Below are positions 16,372 to 25,532 of a stretch of 54,049 bases of DNA, piece by piece (the first letter of the stretch is position 1; each line of letters opens with the position of its first letter). The position numbers were made by a program, and so were the translations under genes. The notes beneath the pieces are model-generated. The model saw only the letters and a list, made by a program, of their open reading frames with translations. It searched no databases and was not told the DNA's origin. The stretch lies in contig NZ_JAPJDA010000026.1 of the NCBI RefSeq assembly GCF_026241755.1, positions 1 through 54,049 of the forward strand, read 5' to 3'. This DNA comes from Salinimicrobium profundisediminis. Lineage in GTDB: Bacteria; Bacteroidota; Bacteroidia; Flavobacteriales; Flavobacteriaceae.

Positions 16372-18411
16372 CTAGTTTTCCAGAGGAAGTACATCAAATT
16401 CTTCTGAATACTTAAGCATTTGCTCTTCAAAAGAAGTTGGCTGTACCACTTTAATAGCTGTAATCTCACCATTATCATCTGTCTCAGGAACAAGAATAGG
16501 ATTCACAAATCCGCTATAAGCAGCAGATTTGAACTGTGCATTTCTTTCAAGAACTTCGGTGTGAATATCCTGATCTACTTTTACACCGTAGTTCTCTACA
16601 AGGTCTTTTGCCGCCTGGTAATCTCCTTCAGATTTAATTCTTTGGGTCTCTTTTAGCAGTTGACCGAAAAGATCACGAAGTGCAGCGTAATCTGTAATGT
16701 TGAAATAGGTTTTTCCATCTCTGGTTACCTTCTCAATAATGCCTTTTTCCTGGCCTTTTTCAAACACCCATGCACTCACCCACTGGCGGTTTCTCATGTG
16801 TGCTTCTTCAATATCGGCTCCCGGCTCCAGGCGGATAAGCTGTGTCATTAATCCGTTTCTAATGTACCCGTCGTAAGCAGCTTTCCCTACTTTTTCATAA
16901 TCATCAACCAAACCGAATTCTTCCAGTTTTGGATCCATAAGGTAGTAAAGACCTACAAGGTCGGCACGTCCTTCTTCCAAAGTAGAAGCATAGCTCTTTA
17001 AGGTTTCTTTGGTTTCTCCAACTCCAGGATTAAGTTGCCCTGAAGCATGACCTACCACTTCGTGAAGTGCGGTATGAAGCTTATCGGCAAGTTGCCCGTA
17101 TTCTTTTTCAAGAGCGATCTCTTCCTCGTCGTGAGCAAATTCTTCAAGCCTGCCAGTGCTGCCGGCATTGTTGTAGGAGTTGATGATATTTCCAAGAGAG
17201 ACAGATTTACTACCGTGCTCTTTTCTTATCCAGTTAGAGTTAGGAAGGTTTACACCAATAGGAGTAGCCGGCGAAGCATCTCCTGCCTCTCCTGCAACGA
17301 TCACTGTTTTGTAAGTAACTCCTACCACAGAATCTTTCTTGTGCTCTTCCATCAAAGGTGCATTGTCTTCAAACCACTGCACGTTTTCTTCAAGCACCTG
17401 CATCTTCTTGCTCATATCAAAATCTTTGATCTGCACAATAGTTTCATAAGAACCTGTGTAACCAAGCGGGTCGTTATAAACTTCGATAAAACTGTTGATG
17501 TAGTCAATATTTCCTTCGGTAGCTTCAACCCAGGCGATATTGTAGTCATCCCAGGTTTGAAGATCTCCGGTTGTGTAATACTTTATTAACAGCCCAAGTG
17601 CATCTGCTTGCTGCTGATTTTCGGCAACTCCTTTTGCCTTTTCCAACCAGAAGATGATCTTGTCTATTGCAGGGCCATACATGCCGCCACTCTTGTAAAC
17701 TTTTTCAACGATTTGCCCGTTTTCCTTTACAAGTTTTGAATTAAGACCAAACGCCAAAGGTCTGTTTGGGTTTGGGGATTTTTTGTTGGCATAGAACTGC
17801 TCAACATCTTTTGCAGTGATGCCTTCACCATAAAAGTTAACCGCAGAACCTTCAACCAAACCTTTAGATTCATCAAGGTTCACCTTTTTAGCGTCTTTAT
17901 CATTAAAGATCACTTCATACGCCTCTCCTGTAAGCTGAGTGTTGGTCTCGCTAAGAAGGGTATCAAAATATTCTTTGCTGAATTCAGGTTTCAGCTTGTC
18001 CATTGAGTAATGGTGGTGAATCCCATTAGAGAACCACACCCTCTTAAGGTAGGTTTCAAAATTCTTCCAGTCATCGGTAGTTTTATCTCCTTCGTAACTG
18101 GCGTAGATATTTTCAAGGGCTTCCCTTATTTTAAGATTGTGTTTATAGTTCTGGTCCCAAATAATATCTCTTCCGCTAAGACCGGCCTGTACAAGGTAAT
18201 ACACCAGTTTTTGCTCCTTTAGGCTAAGATCTTCCCAGCCGGGAATCTGGTACCGCAAGATCTTGATATCTGCAAATTCATCTACCTGATAATCAAAATC
18301 ATCGGTTTGATCAACTTCTCCCACAGCTGCAGGATTTTCCATCTTGGAATCTGCGCAGGAAAAAAGAATTGTTGCCGCAAAAAACAGCATCAAATAAGCT
18401 TTAATTTTCAT
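16372..18411 (-). CDS. M49 family (DPP III-type) metallopeptidase, lipoprotein
   Basis: The 679-residue protein starts at the ATG giving MKIKAYLMLFFAATILFSC; an extra 32 codons upstream would mask this lipoprotein signal. The zinc motif is HEVVGH at 450-455, the HEXXGH form unique to family M49, with the third ligand region EEGRAD at 479-484. Dipeptidyl-peptidase III cleaves dipeptides from the N-termini of oligopeptides. Bacteroidota members like this are exported and lipid-anchored, unlike the cytosolic eukaryotic enzymes. The gene is monocistronic with its own terminator. Confidence 0.92.
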   Translation of the reverse strand: MKIKAYLMLFFAATILFSCADSKMENPAAVGEVDQTDDFDYQVDEFADIKILRYQIPGWEDLSLKEQKLVYYLVQAGLSGRDIIWDQNYKHNLKIREALENIYASYEGDKTTDDWKNFETYLKRVWFSNGIHHHYSMDKLKPEFSKEYFDTLLSETNTQLTGEAYEVIFNDKDAKKVNLDESKGLVEGSAVNFYGEGITAKDVEQFYANKKSPNPNRPLAFGLNSKLVKENGQIVEKVYKSGGMYGPAIDKIIFWLEKAKGVAENQQQADALGLLIKYYTTGDLQTWDDYNIAWVEATEGNIDYINSFIEVYNDPLGYTGSYETIVQIKDFDMSKKMQVLEENVQWFEDNAPLMEEHKKDSVVGVTYKTVIVAGEAGDASPATPIGVNLPNSNWIRKEHGSKSVSLGNIINSYNNAGSTGRLEEFAHDEEEIALEKEYGQLADKLHTALHEVVGHASGQLNPGVGETKETLKSYASTLEEGRADLVGLYYLMDPKLEEFGLVDDYEKVGKAAYDGYIRNGLMTQLIRLEPGADIEEAHMRNRQWVSAWVFEKGQEKGIIEKVTRDGKTYFNITDYAALRDLFGQLLKETQRIKSEGDYQAAKDLVENYGVKVDQDIHTEVLERNAQFKSAAYSGFVNPILVPETDDNGEITAIKVVQPTSFEEQMLKYSEEFDVLPLEN

Positions 18412-18574
18412 TTTTAAGAGTTTAATTATTAAAAGTGTCGGAGAAACTTTCAGGAAGGAAAGCAGTATAAATTTCCAACCTGCAAGACTTTCACCATTAG
18501 TTAACAAATGTAAGAATTAACATTTTCAAATTATTTATATTAGCATAATAAATACTATAAACCCGCCTCACATC

Positions 18575-19603
18575 ATGAAGATCTTAAAGTACCTTCTTTT
18601 CCTGCTGTTAATCCTCTTTATCGCAGGCTCCATATACATTGCCACTCAAGATGGCCAATACAAAGTTGAGACCAGCAAGCTCATTAATGCGCCTGCGCCA
18701 ATGCTATTTCGCGAGGTAGCCGATTTTTCGAACTGGAAATCCTGGGAAGCCTGGACCCAAATTGAAGGAATGGATCTCAATGTTGCCGGAGCGACTTCTG
18801 AAAAAGACACAGTTATTTCATGGCAGGCAGAGGCCATAAGAGATGGACGTATAGTAACGACAGCAGCAATCCCCTATTCAAATATTGAACAAATACTGAA
18901 GACTCAAACCATAATTGGTGAAGCCGAAGGTAAAATCACCTGGACCTTCACTCCCGAAGATGAAGGCACACGGGTCACCTGGAAGCTGGAAGGCAATCAA
19001 AGCTTTAAGGAAAAACTGGCTTTTACCGTGCAGGATGAAGAACTCGCCGAAGTTTTTCTTCCCATCTTTGAACAGAGTATTGAGAACCTGGAACAGCACG
19101 TCACCAGAAAGATGGAGGCCTATTCCATTAATGTAGACGGGGTGACCGAACATGGTGGAGGATATTATATGTACACCACTACCGCCTCACGCATGGGTGA
19201 GGTTAATACCCGTGCAGCCAGTATGATTGAACAGGTGAAACTGTACATGAACCAGAACAACATTTCAATAAGCGGGCAGCCTCTTATTATTTATAATCAG
19301 CGGGATGACCGCAATGGAACTACGATATTTTCTGCCGGCGTTCCTACCCCAAGCCAGGTGATTACTCCTGCCGGAAGTGAGATCCTCAATGGCTATCTCG
19401 AGCCTCAAAAAGTGGTTAAAACCACTCTTAATGGGCATCACAAGAATGCTTCCGAAGCCTGGGAGCGCACTTACCGTTATATTGAAGAAAACGGTTTAAT
19501 TGTAAATGCACAAGGCCAACCTTTTGAGATGCTGATTACCGACCCTACTAAAATTGACAATCCGGCGCTCTGGGTCACAGAAATTTATATTCCGGTAGAA
19601 TAA
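18575..19603 (+). CDS. SRPBCC plus GyrI-like effector-binding domain protein
   Basis: This 342-residue protein has an N-terminal hydrophobic anchor (about 4-22). A START/SRPBCC domain follows (KLINAPAPMLFREVADFSNWKSW to about 175), then a GyrI-like/AraC effector-binding domain (about 185-342; GGGYYMYTTTASRMGEV and DPALWVTEIYIPV-like end). Both folds bind small hydrophobic ligands, but no DNA-binding domain is present, so it is not a transcription factor in itself. The stop overlaps the fluC start by one base (TAATG), which implies translational coupling. The ligand is unknown. Confidence 0.85.
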   Translation: MKILKYLLFLLLILFIAGSIYIATQDGQYKVETSKLINAPAPMLFREVADFSNWKSWEAWTQIEGMDLNVAGATSEKDTVISWQAEAIRDGRIVTTAAIPYSNIEQILKTQTIIGEAEGKITWTFTPEDEGTRVTWKLEGNQSFKEKLAFTVQDEELAEVFLPIFEQSIENLEQHVTRKMEAYSINVDGVTEHGGGYYMYTTTASRMGEVNTRAASMIEQVKLYMNQNNISISGQPLIIYNQRDDRNGTTIFSAGVPTPSQVITPAGSEILNGYLEPQKVVKTTLNGHHKNASEAWERTYRYIEENGLIVNAQGQPFEMLITDPTKIDNPALWVTEIYIPVE

Positions 19604-19971
19604 TGAAACAGGTGCTACTGGTTTTTCTTGGCGGGGGATTTGGCAGTGCCCTTCGATTTCTAATTTCAAAAAACCTCAACTCAGTTTCTTCCATCCCGCT
19701 GGGCACGCTGCTGGTTAATTTCTTCGGAAGTCTTTTGATAGGGTTCATATTAGGATTGGGAATGAAACAGGAGGCCATTTCCCCTAACACAACTTTGCTG
19801 CTCGCCACCGGATTCTGTGGCGGGTTCACCACCTTTTCGGCATTTAGCTTTGAAAACCAGGCTTTGCTGAAAGCAGGAGATTACATCAACTTTGGGATAT
19901 ATTCTGCCGGAAGTATCTTCCTGGGAATTGCTGCCGTTTTAATCGGAATCTGGTTATCTAAACTGAGCTAG
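19603..19971 (+). CDS. crcB: Fluoride exporter Fluc/CrcB
   Basis: The 122-residue four-helix membrane protein has the family blocks GGGFGSALRFLIS, GTLLVNFFGSLLIGFILG (with the conserved Asn) and GFCGGFTTFSAFSFE, which contains the Thr/Ser and Phe residues lining the fluoride path. Fluc forms a dual-topology dimer that lets fluoride leave the cell passively. No fluoride riboswitch is seen: the gene is translationally coupled to the upstream SRPBCC gene. Its last 4 bp overlap the convergent DUF1684 gene. Confidence 0.95.
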   Translation: MKQVLLVFLGGGFGSALRFLISKNLNSVSSIPLGTLLVNFFGSLLIGFILGLGMKQEAISPNTTLLLATGFCGGFTTFSAFSFENQALLKAGDYINFGIYSAGSIFLGIAAVLIGIWLSKLS

Positions 19972-20564
19972 TGCTCCTTGTACTTCTTCACCCCTGCGGT
20001 TACAGGTATTCCCAGCTTGTTTTCGGCTGGCGGAATGGGACAGGAATAGCCACCGCTATAAGCACAATACGGATTGTAAGCTTTATTGAAATCCAGCTGA
20101 ACCACCTTGGTGGCAGGGATCGTTAAATCAAGATACCTTCCTCCTCCATAAGTAGTCACTCCGTTAGTAGGATCTGTAAAAGGCAAAAACAGGTAGTCTT
20201 TGTATTCTTCAGTTTGTGAGAGTGCCAGGCTCTGGTAAACATTCAGTTTAAATTCTTTTCCTTTAAGAGTAAAATACAATTCGCCATACTTCACATACAT
20301 CTTCTTTTTTTCAGAAGTAGTGGGCATAGCAAAAGGAACTTCCTGAGAAGTTCTCAAAAATTCAGCTTCAACCCTGAAGTCGGGATCAAACGGAAAAAAA
20401 TCCAGAGCTTCAAAACTTTCCCGATCCTTTTCTGACAAAGGAGAAGTAGCCGCATCTTTAAATTCTGAATTGATCTCTTCCTGAAATGCAATAAATGCAG
20501 AGTCCTGCTGCCCAATGGCCACACCCGGGAACAACAGAAACAGAAAAATGCCTAAAAACCTCAT
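19968..20564 (-). CDS. DUF1684 domain exported protein
   Basis: This 198-residue protein has a signal peptide (about 1-18, GVAIGQ). The DUF1684 domain shows its typical C-terminal block: TTYGGGRYLDLTIPATK, then LDFNKAYNPYCAYSGGYSCP, then PPAENKLGIPVTAGVKKY. The invariant Asn-Pro-Tyr-Cys-Ala-Tyr segment is intact. The function of the family is unknown. Its start overlaps the stop of the esterase-like gene by 4 bp (ATGA), so the two form an operon. Confidence 0.88.
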   Translation of the reverse strand: MRFLGIFLFLLFPGVAIGQQDSAFIAFQEEINSEFKDAATSPLSEKDRESFEALDFFPFDPDFRVEAEFLRTSQEVPFAMPTTSEKKKMYVKYGELYFTLKGKEFKLNVYQSLALSQTEEYKDYLFLPFTDPTNGVTTYGGGRYLDLTIPATKVVQLDFNKAYNPYCAYSGGYSCPIPPAENKLGIPVTAGVKKYKEH

Positions 20565-21973
20565 TTTTGAGACTCTTCTTTAGAATCATAAAATTTCGAG
20601 GCGCCCAGGTAATTTTCAATGATCTGATTGTATTCAGGGGTTAGGCGTAAGCCCAAAGTTCCTTCAATGTTGTATAATCCCTGCATGTCTTTATAACCGT
20701 GCTTCAGCATTTCTTCAAGGTAGAAGTAGGCTGTGGAGAAATCATTGTCCTGCGCGCTTAGAGAAATGATATTTTTATAGGCGCCAAAGGCTTTGGGATC
20801 AAAAATGGTCTGAATCATATTCGTTATGAGTTCACTCTCCAGAGGCACACGAGAATTATTCATGTCCTGGCGTTTAAGATGAATATATTCTTTTATAAAA
20901 TCTTTTAACCGAAGTGCCATTTTTGCCTCCCCATCTTTTCTTTGGGCGAGGGAATCCAACTGATTTTTCTGATAATTCCACCAGCCAAGATTTTCAAAAT
21001 TTGCGGTGCGAATATCATCTTCCAGGTAATAAACAAAATCATCCAGCAGTCTCGATTCTTTTTGAAGAATGCTTACTTGCTGGCGTTTTTGCTGGTCGTA
21101 ATTCCGGGAACGCAACAACTGGTCCTGTTTTGACCTTATTTCGGCCATATTCACCAGCTTATCGTACTTTTCTTCCATCACCTCCAGAAGAACTTCGGCA
21201 TTTATAAGTTGATTTTGGCTCATTAGCCTGTTTACGCGGGAAAGATCGTTACGGTACAACTGTTCAATGAGCTGATTATCTAAAGGGCGATTCCCTTCGC
21301 GCATAGCTTCAAGCGTAAGAGAGCCCACCGCACTGGAAATGATCTCTGGAACAGGCCAGTCTTCCCCTCCGGAATAAGTATAGATCTGTGTGGGAAACCT
21401 GAGTTGGGAAAGAGCAGCTGCAGTGCTATTCATTGCCCGACCCGAAAATTGTTCATCTCCTACTATTCCAATAAAGAGGAAATTCTTTTTATTATCAAGC
21501 AGGTTAAAATTCACCCAGTGGTCTCCAACTGCCACAACACCAAGAAAATTATCAAAAATAAGAGGCAGCGAACTTGCCACCTTACCGCCGGTCATAGAAC
21601 CTGCAGCGGCTATTTGCCGGGAATCTAAAGGTAAAATATTCGCGGCTCGTTGTAACAACCTCGCGGCAATAACGGCATTTTCCTTTAATTCATTTTGTTC
21701 ACTTATATTATTTGAAGAGACAAGGATGTACCCCTGCTCCTCGGCAGTAGACTGGAATAATTGTGCAGCAGCCTTCCCTCTGCCCTCTCCGTCAAACAAG
21801 AAAAGTACCGGCCATAATTTGTTATTTTGATACGTTGTGGGAAGATAAAGGGCATAACTTTCCTGGAGGGTGTCAGAGACCTTGAAGTCATCTACGACAA
21901 TTCCTTTTTTTATCATCAATTCCTGGGCGGATACCTGCAGGCTCAGGAACAAAAAAAAGATAATTCTTTTCAT
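20561..21973 (-). CDS. Exported esterase-like alpha/beta hydrolase fold protein
   Basis: The 470-residue protein has a signal peptide (about 1-16, LQVSAQ). The first ~210 residues resemble the esterase D/PHB-depolymerase fold: YALYLPTTYQNNKLWPVLFLFDG as the entry strands and AAAGSMTGGKVASSLP at the nucleophile elbow. The elbow reads A-G-S-M-T rather than G-x-S-x-G, so catalytic competence is uncertain. The C-terminal ~230 residues are helical, TPR-like, and end in a segment similar to tetratricopeptide proteins (LYNIEGTLGLRLTPEYNQII). It overlaps the DUF1684 gene downstream. Confidence 0.7.
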   Translation of the reverse strand: MKRIIFFLFLSLQVSAQELMIKKGIVVDDFKVSDTLQESYALYLPTTYQNNKLWPVLFLFDGEGRGKAAAQLFQSTAEEQGYILVSSNNISEQNELKENAVIAARLLQRAANILPLDSRQIAAAGSMTGGKVASSLPLIFDNFLGVVAVGDHWVNFNLLDNKKNFLFIGIVGDEQFSGRAMNSTAAALSQLRFPTQIYTYSGGEDWPVPEIISSAVGSLTLEAMREGNRPLDNQLIEQLYRNDLSRVNRLMSQNQLINAEVLLEVMEEKYDKLVNMAEIRSKQDQLLRSRNYDQQKRQQVSILQKESRLLDDFVYYLEDDIRTANFENLGWWNYQKNQLDSLAQRKDGEAKMALRLKDFIKEYIHLKRQDMNNSRVPLESELITNMIQTIFDPKAFGAYKNIISLSAQDNDFSTAYFYLEEMLKHGYKDMQGLYNIEGTLGLRLTPEYNQIIENYLGASKFYDSKEESQK

Positions 21974-22027
21974 GGAATTAAGGTAATAAAAATTCCAGCA
22001 TCCACAGATGTATTTTCGGGTAAGGCA

Positions 22028-22059
22028 TAAAAAAAGCCTTACTAAATAGCAAGGCTTAA
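22028..22059 (-). terminator. Terminator of the cold-shock gene
   Basis: AAGCCTT at 22034-22040 pairs with AAGGCTT at 22051-22057, with a seven-T run on the minus strand. Confidence 0.8.
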
Positions 22060-22083
22060 GAATATAAATATCAAAAATTGAGA

Positions 22084-22275
22084 CTAAGCTTGTCTCACGT
22101 TTACTGCATTTACACCTTTTCTACCTTCTTCAAGGTCGAAAGTTACTTCGTCATCCTGTCTAATCTCATCTACAAGACCATTAGCATGTACGAAATACTC
22201 ATCATTTGACTCTTCGTCCTTAATAAATCCGTAACCTTTTGATTCGTTAAAGAACTTAACTGTACCTTTATTCAT
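22084..22275 (-). CDS. Cold-shock domain protein, CspA family
   Basis: This 63-residue single OB-fold protein has the RNA-binding motifs RNP1 KGYGFI and RNP2-like YFVHA, and binds single-stranded RNA or DNA. It ends in GVNAVNVRQA, the usual Csp tail. The Trp/Phe pair in KGTVKFFNE is intact. The gene sits 75 bp after marC on the same strand with its own terminator, so it probably has its own promoter in that spacer; no long cold-box leader is evident there. Confidence 0.95.
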   Translation of the reverse strand: MNKGTVKFFNESKGYGFIKDEESNDEYFVHANGLVDEIRQDDEVTFDLEEGRKGVNAVNVRQA

Positions 22276-22350
22276 TATATAAATTTAAATTGGAGGCGAA
22301 GGTACAACTATAAAACCGATAACCTACTAAAAACCAATTTATTATTTATT

Positions 22351-22965
22351 TTATTCCATAAAGGCGATGTGAATCCCTTCTATCAGCATGTTAACGCCAA
22401 TAATTGCAATGATAAGACCCATAATTTTCTCTACCACCACAATTTTATTGGCTCCAATATAGCGCACAAGGTATTCACTTGAGAGAAATGCCAGGTGATT
22501 TAGCCACATTACCAGCGCAAACATCACCAGGATTATGCCCAATTGCAGGTAGGTGGCGGTAGTAGTAAAGTTCATTGCTGTTACAATAGTACCGGGACCG
22601 GCAAGGATAGGAATCCCAAGCGGTGAAATAGATATTTCTTCGTTGAAGTTTATTTCTGTCTGGTTGTCAATACTTGATACCTGCGCGCGAATCATTTCAA
22701 AACCTACAAAAAATACCAGGATGCCCCCGGTAATCTTAAAGGCAGGAATGGTAAGCCCGAAAAAATCGAAGATATATTTACCCAGGATTATAAATCCAGA
22801 GACAATAACAAAGGCTGTAAAAGTGGCCTTTTTAGAAATTTTCTTTTTGGTAGGCCTATCGGCCTGGCGGGTAAGGCTAAGGAAAATAGGCACATTTCCT
22901 ACAGGATTATTGATAGCAATAAACCCTGTAAACACCGCAATGGCAAATACCCAAATTCCTTCCAT
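22351..22965 (-). CDS. MarC family integral membrane protein
   Basis: The 204-residue protein has six predicted helices and the MarC/UPF0056 blocks AINNPVGNVPIFLSLT near the N-terminus and GIPILAGPGTIVTAM in the middle. These proteins were once linked to multiple antibiotic resistance, but that link was not upheld. They are now described loosely as NAAT-type transporters with unknown substrate. It is upstream of the cold-shock gene and divergent from the ligD genes. Confidence 0.92.
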   Translation of the reverse strand: MEGIWVFAIAVFTGFIAINNPVGNVPIFLSLTRQADRPTKKKISKKATFTAFVIVSGFIILGKYIFDFFGLTIPAFKITGGILVFFVGFEMIRAQVSSIDNQTEINFNEEISISPLGIPILAGPGTIVTAMNFTTTATYLQLGIILVMFALVMWLNHLAFLSSEYLVRYIGANKIVVVEKIMGLIIAIIGVNMLIEGIHIAFME

Positions 22966-23145
22966 TTAATTAGTTTGGTGCTAAAGATTACACGCGACAA
23001 AAGTATCTAAAATAAACTTCATGCAAAAACAACCTTCCATCCATATTCATTTTATTTCAGAATAAGTTTTGAGACTTCTTTAACGAAGGTGCAGAAGCAT
23101 TTTTTGTACATTTTCCAACCTGCGGGATGTGCAAAAATGAATAGC

Positions 23146-23742
23146 ATGAAAAGTTATAATGAAAAAAGGGATTTCAGCAAGACCGGTGAGCCGCGGGATG
23201 TGCCATCTAAGAAGAAAAATGAGCAACCCATATTTGTAATTCAGAAGCACGATGCCACCAACCTTCATTACGACTTTAGGCTGGAAATTGACAACACCCT
23301 TAAATCATGGTCGGTACCCAAAGGCCCAAGCACAGATCCTTCAGTAAAGAGAATGGCGATCCCCACCGAAGATCATCCAATTGCCTATGCCGATTTTGAG
23401 GGAGTAATCCCAAAAGGAGAATATGGCGGGGGTACGGTAATGATTTGGGACACCGGCACCATTGAGAGCAATAAAAAAGATGAAGATGGTAAGCTTATTT
23501 CCCTGGAAGAAAGTTTTAATGCAGGCAGTATTGAGGTCACCCTTCACGGAAAAAAGCTTAAAGGCGGATATAATCTTGTAGAAATGAAAAGCGGAAAGAT
23601 GAAGGGAAACTGGCTGCTTATGAAGCAGGATGATGCCGAAGCCGATGCCCGCCGCAACCCTGTAAGCACTCAGTCTAAAAGCGTCACTTCAGGAAGGACA
23701 CTGAAGCAAATAGCACAAGAAGAATCTAAAAATCTGCAGTAA
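23146..23742 (+). CDS. LigD-type 3'-phosphoesterase domain protein
   Basis: The 198-residue protein is the phosphoesterase (PE) module of bacterial DNA ligase D. All six active-site residues of characterised PE domains can be placed: His35, His41, Asp43 and Arg45 in KHDATNLHYDFRLE, and His77 and Tyr81 in DHPIAYADF. PE removes 3'-terminal ribonucleotides and phosphates during end processing. The start was placed at MKSYNEKRDF; MNSMKSY at 23137 is equally possible. The stop codon abuts the ATG of the polymerase-domain gene with no gap, while a ligase domain is absent. No Ku gene is in the window. Confidence 0.92.
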   Translation: MKSYNEKRDFSKTGEPRDVPSKKKNEQPIFVIQKHDATNLHYDFRLEIDNTLKSWSVPKGPSTDPSVKRMAIPTEDHPIAYADFEGVIPKGEYGGGTVMIWDTGTIESNKKDEDGKLISLEESFNAGSIEVTLHGKKLKGGYNLVEMKSGKMKGNWLLMKQDDAEADARRNPVSTQSKSVTSGRTLKQIAQEESKNLQ

Positions 23743-24567
23743 ATGACAGTGGCCGGGGTAGAGATTTCAAATTATGACAAGATCATTTTTCCGAAGAAAA
23801 AGATCACCAAGGGAGACATGGTGACTTATTATAAAAAAGTGGCCCCTCTCATGCTTCCTTATCTAAAGGACAGGCCATTTACCCTGCACCGATTTCCAAA
23901 CGGGATTGACAACAACGGATTCTATCAAAAAAGCATTTCAGATTATTTTCCTGGTTTTATAAAGACTATAGAAATTGAAACCGAAGAAGGATCAAACACA
24001 CAAATTCTTTGCAATGACACCAAAACGCTTGTGTACCTCGCCAACCAGGGCACCGTGGCATTTCATATATGGTTGAGCAAAAAGGACAAATTGCGGCAGC
24101 CCGATAAAGTCATCTTTGACCTGGATCCTTCCGATGATGATTTTGAAAAAATAAAGAAAGGGGCTAAGGCACTGCGGGAATTATTAAATGTGAAAGACAT
24201 AGACCCTTCCCTTATGACCAGCGGGAAAAGCGGCTTACATTTATACTACAAGATAAGAAGAGGAAAAGATTTTGACCAGGTAAAAGCAACTGCCCGCGAA
24301 ATAGCAGAAGAAGCAGAAAAGCGCCATCCCGAATTATTCACTACGGAAATAAGAAAAGAAAAGCGCGGATCAAAAATTTTTGTAGATTATCTGCGGAATG
24401 CATATGCCCAAACCGCTGTATGCCCTTACTCTTTAAGAGCCACTGAAGATGCAGGTGTTGCGACACCAATTGAATGGCGGGAGCTCTCAAAGATTAAAAG
24501 TGCTGCGGAATATACCATTGACAATATATTAAGAAGAACCGGACAACTAAACCAAAATAAAAATTAA
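23743..24567 (+). CDS. LigD-type polymerase domain (primase-polymerase)
   Basis: The 274-residue protein is the archaeo-eukaryotic-primase-like POL module of LigD, which adds ribo- or deoxynucleotides at broken ends. It contains ISNYDKIIFPKKKITKGD at the start, the metal-binding DLD at 126-128 (VIFDLDPSDD), and the block TSGKSGLHLYYKI with the conserved Ser-Gly-Lys-Ser-Gly-Leu-His. The C-terminal FVDYLRNAYAQTAVCPYSLR is a further hallmark. It begins at the base after the PE gene's stop, so both are made from one mRNA. Together they look like a LigD that has lost its ligase domain and been split. Confidence 0.93.
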   Translation: MTVAGVEISNYDKIIFPKKKITKGDMVTYYKKVAPLMLPYLKDRPFTLHRFPNGIDNNGFYQKSISDYFPGFIKTIEIETEEGSNTQILCNDTKTLVYLANQGTVAFHIWLSKKDKLRQPDKVIFDLDPSDDDFEKIKKGAKALRELLNVKDIDPSLMTSGKSGLHLYYKIRRGKDFDQVKATAREIAEEAEKRHPELFTTEIRKEKRGSKIFVDYLRNAYAQTAVCPYSLRATEDAGVATPIEWRELSKIKSAAEYTIDNILRRTGQLNQNKN

Positions 24568-24579
24568 GATCAAACAATT

Positions 24580-25008
24580 ATGAAAGACATTAGCCCCGAA
24601 GAGGCAAATCGCGCTCTTAATGAACAGGCAGAGAAGGTAGAACAAAAGGACCTTAAAAAGGTACTTGCAAAAGAGCAAAAAATTGAAGACAAATTCCGTA
24701 ACAATGAATCGATGAGCGGATACCTGGCCAAGGCAAAAAGTATGTTTAGCCTTGTTCGGGATTACTGGAACGGCAATTACAGGGAAGTGCCCTGGAAAAC
24801 TATTGCTGCAGTTGTGGGAGCTTTGCTCTACGTACTCATGCCCCTGGACCTCATCCCCGATTTTATTCCCGTCGCCGGTTTTCTTGATGACGCAGGAGTA
24901 ATTGCGGCCTGCCTTGCACTGGTAAGTGATGATCTTGTAGACTACGAGAAGTGGAAACTTCACCAGGACAATTCCGCCAGTAACATTGAAGACGAGTCTC
25001 CAGCCTAA
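24580..25008 (+). CDS. DUF1232 (YkvA-like) membrane protein
   Basis: The 142-residue protein has a charged, helical N-terminal ~70 residues and then the DUF1232 segment VPWKTIAAVVGALLYVLMP, LDLIPDFIPVAGFLDDAGVI, with the invariant Asp-Leu-Ile-Pro-Asp. It lies 12 bp after the POL-domain gene and is likely part of the same transcription unit; any link to DNA repair is only contextual. Function of the family is unknown. Confidence 0.88.
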   Translation: MKDISPEEANRALNEQAEKVEQKDLKKVLAKEQKIEDKFRNNESMSGYLAKAKSMFSLVRDYWNGNYREVPWKTIAAVVGALLYVLMPLDLIPDFIPVAGFLDDAGVIAACLALVSDDLVDYEKWKLHQDNSASNIEDESPA

Positions 25009-25019
25009 CGCCCTGCGTT

Positions 25020-25496
25020 GTGAATAAAGACAAACTGGAGCGTATGCCATTGTACCGTAAGGCAATGGAAATTCTTGAAATTGTAGAGCGCATAATACAA
25101 CTGGTGCCCGAAGAAGACGAATTCACTACTGCGGTAGCCCATAATATGTATACCGATGCTCTACAGCTCGCGCCTAAAATAGCCGGAGCAGAAGGTGTCG
25201 ACCTCTATGACATAAAGATGGAGAATGCAGCGATCATTCGAAAATGCGCCCGCGAAATATACGTGGGTTGTAATGGGTTTGTCATGGAAGGTTTTAAGGA
25301 AGTTGAATATCTGGAAATGCTAAGAGGAGAGGTTGAAGAATTCCGGGTGCTTTTCGCAGAATGGGTAAAGAATTTTGACCAATGGAATTACATAATTGAC
25401 CGCTGGGGATTATTTAATCCGCCGGGAGTGAATTATGATGATGTAGACCCAGATGACAATATTCCTTTCGATAACCCATTTGACGACGAAGAATAG
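25020..25496 (+). CDS. Conserved helical protein of unknown function
   Basis: This 158-residue acidic protein is almost entirely helical and reminiscent of four-helix-bundle proteins (ALQLAPKIAGAEGVDLYDIK and ENAAIIRKCAREIYVGC). Its disordered tail is rich in Asp and Pro (DDVDPDDNIPFDNPFDDEE). The start shown is a GTG 11 bp after the DUF1232 stop; the ATG at 25044 (MPLYRKAME) is a good alternative and would shorten it by eight residues. It is the last gene of the ligD-type cluster. I do not recognise a family with known function. Confidence 0.7.
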   Translation: MNKDKLERMPLYRKAMEILEIVERIIQLVPEEDEFTTAVAHNMYTDALQLAPKIAGAEGVDLYDIKMENAAIIRKCAREIYVGCNGFVMEGFKEVEYLEMLRGEVEEFRVLFAEWVKNFDQWNYIIDRWGLFNPPGVNYDDVDPDDNIPFDNPFDDEE

Positions 25497-25532
25497 CGCA
25501 AATTTTATTTCTGAAGATTTAAAGAATTATGG

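Noticed and set aside
19603-19971. Fluoride riboswitch before crcB
   Set aside because: The gene overlaps the upstream coding sequence by one base, leaving no leader for an aptamer.
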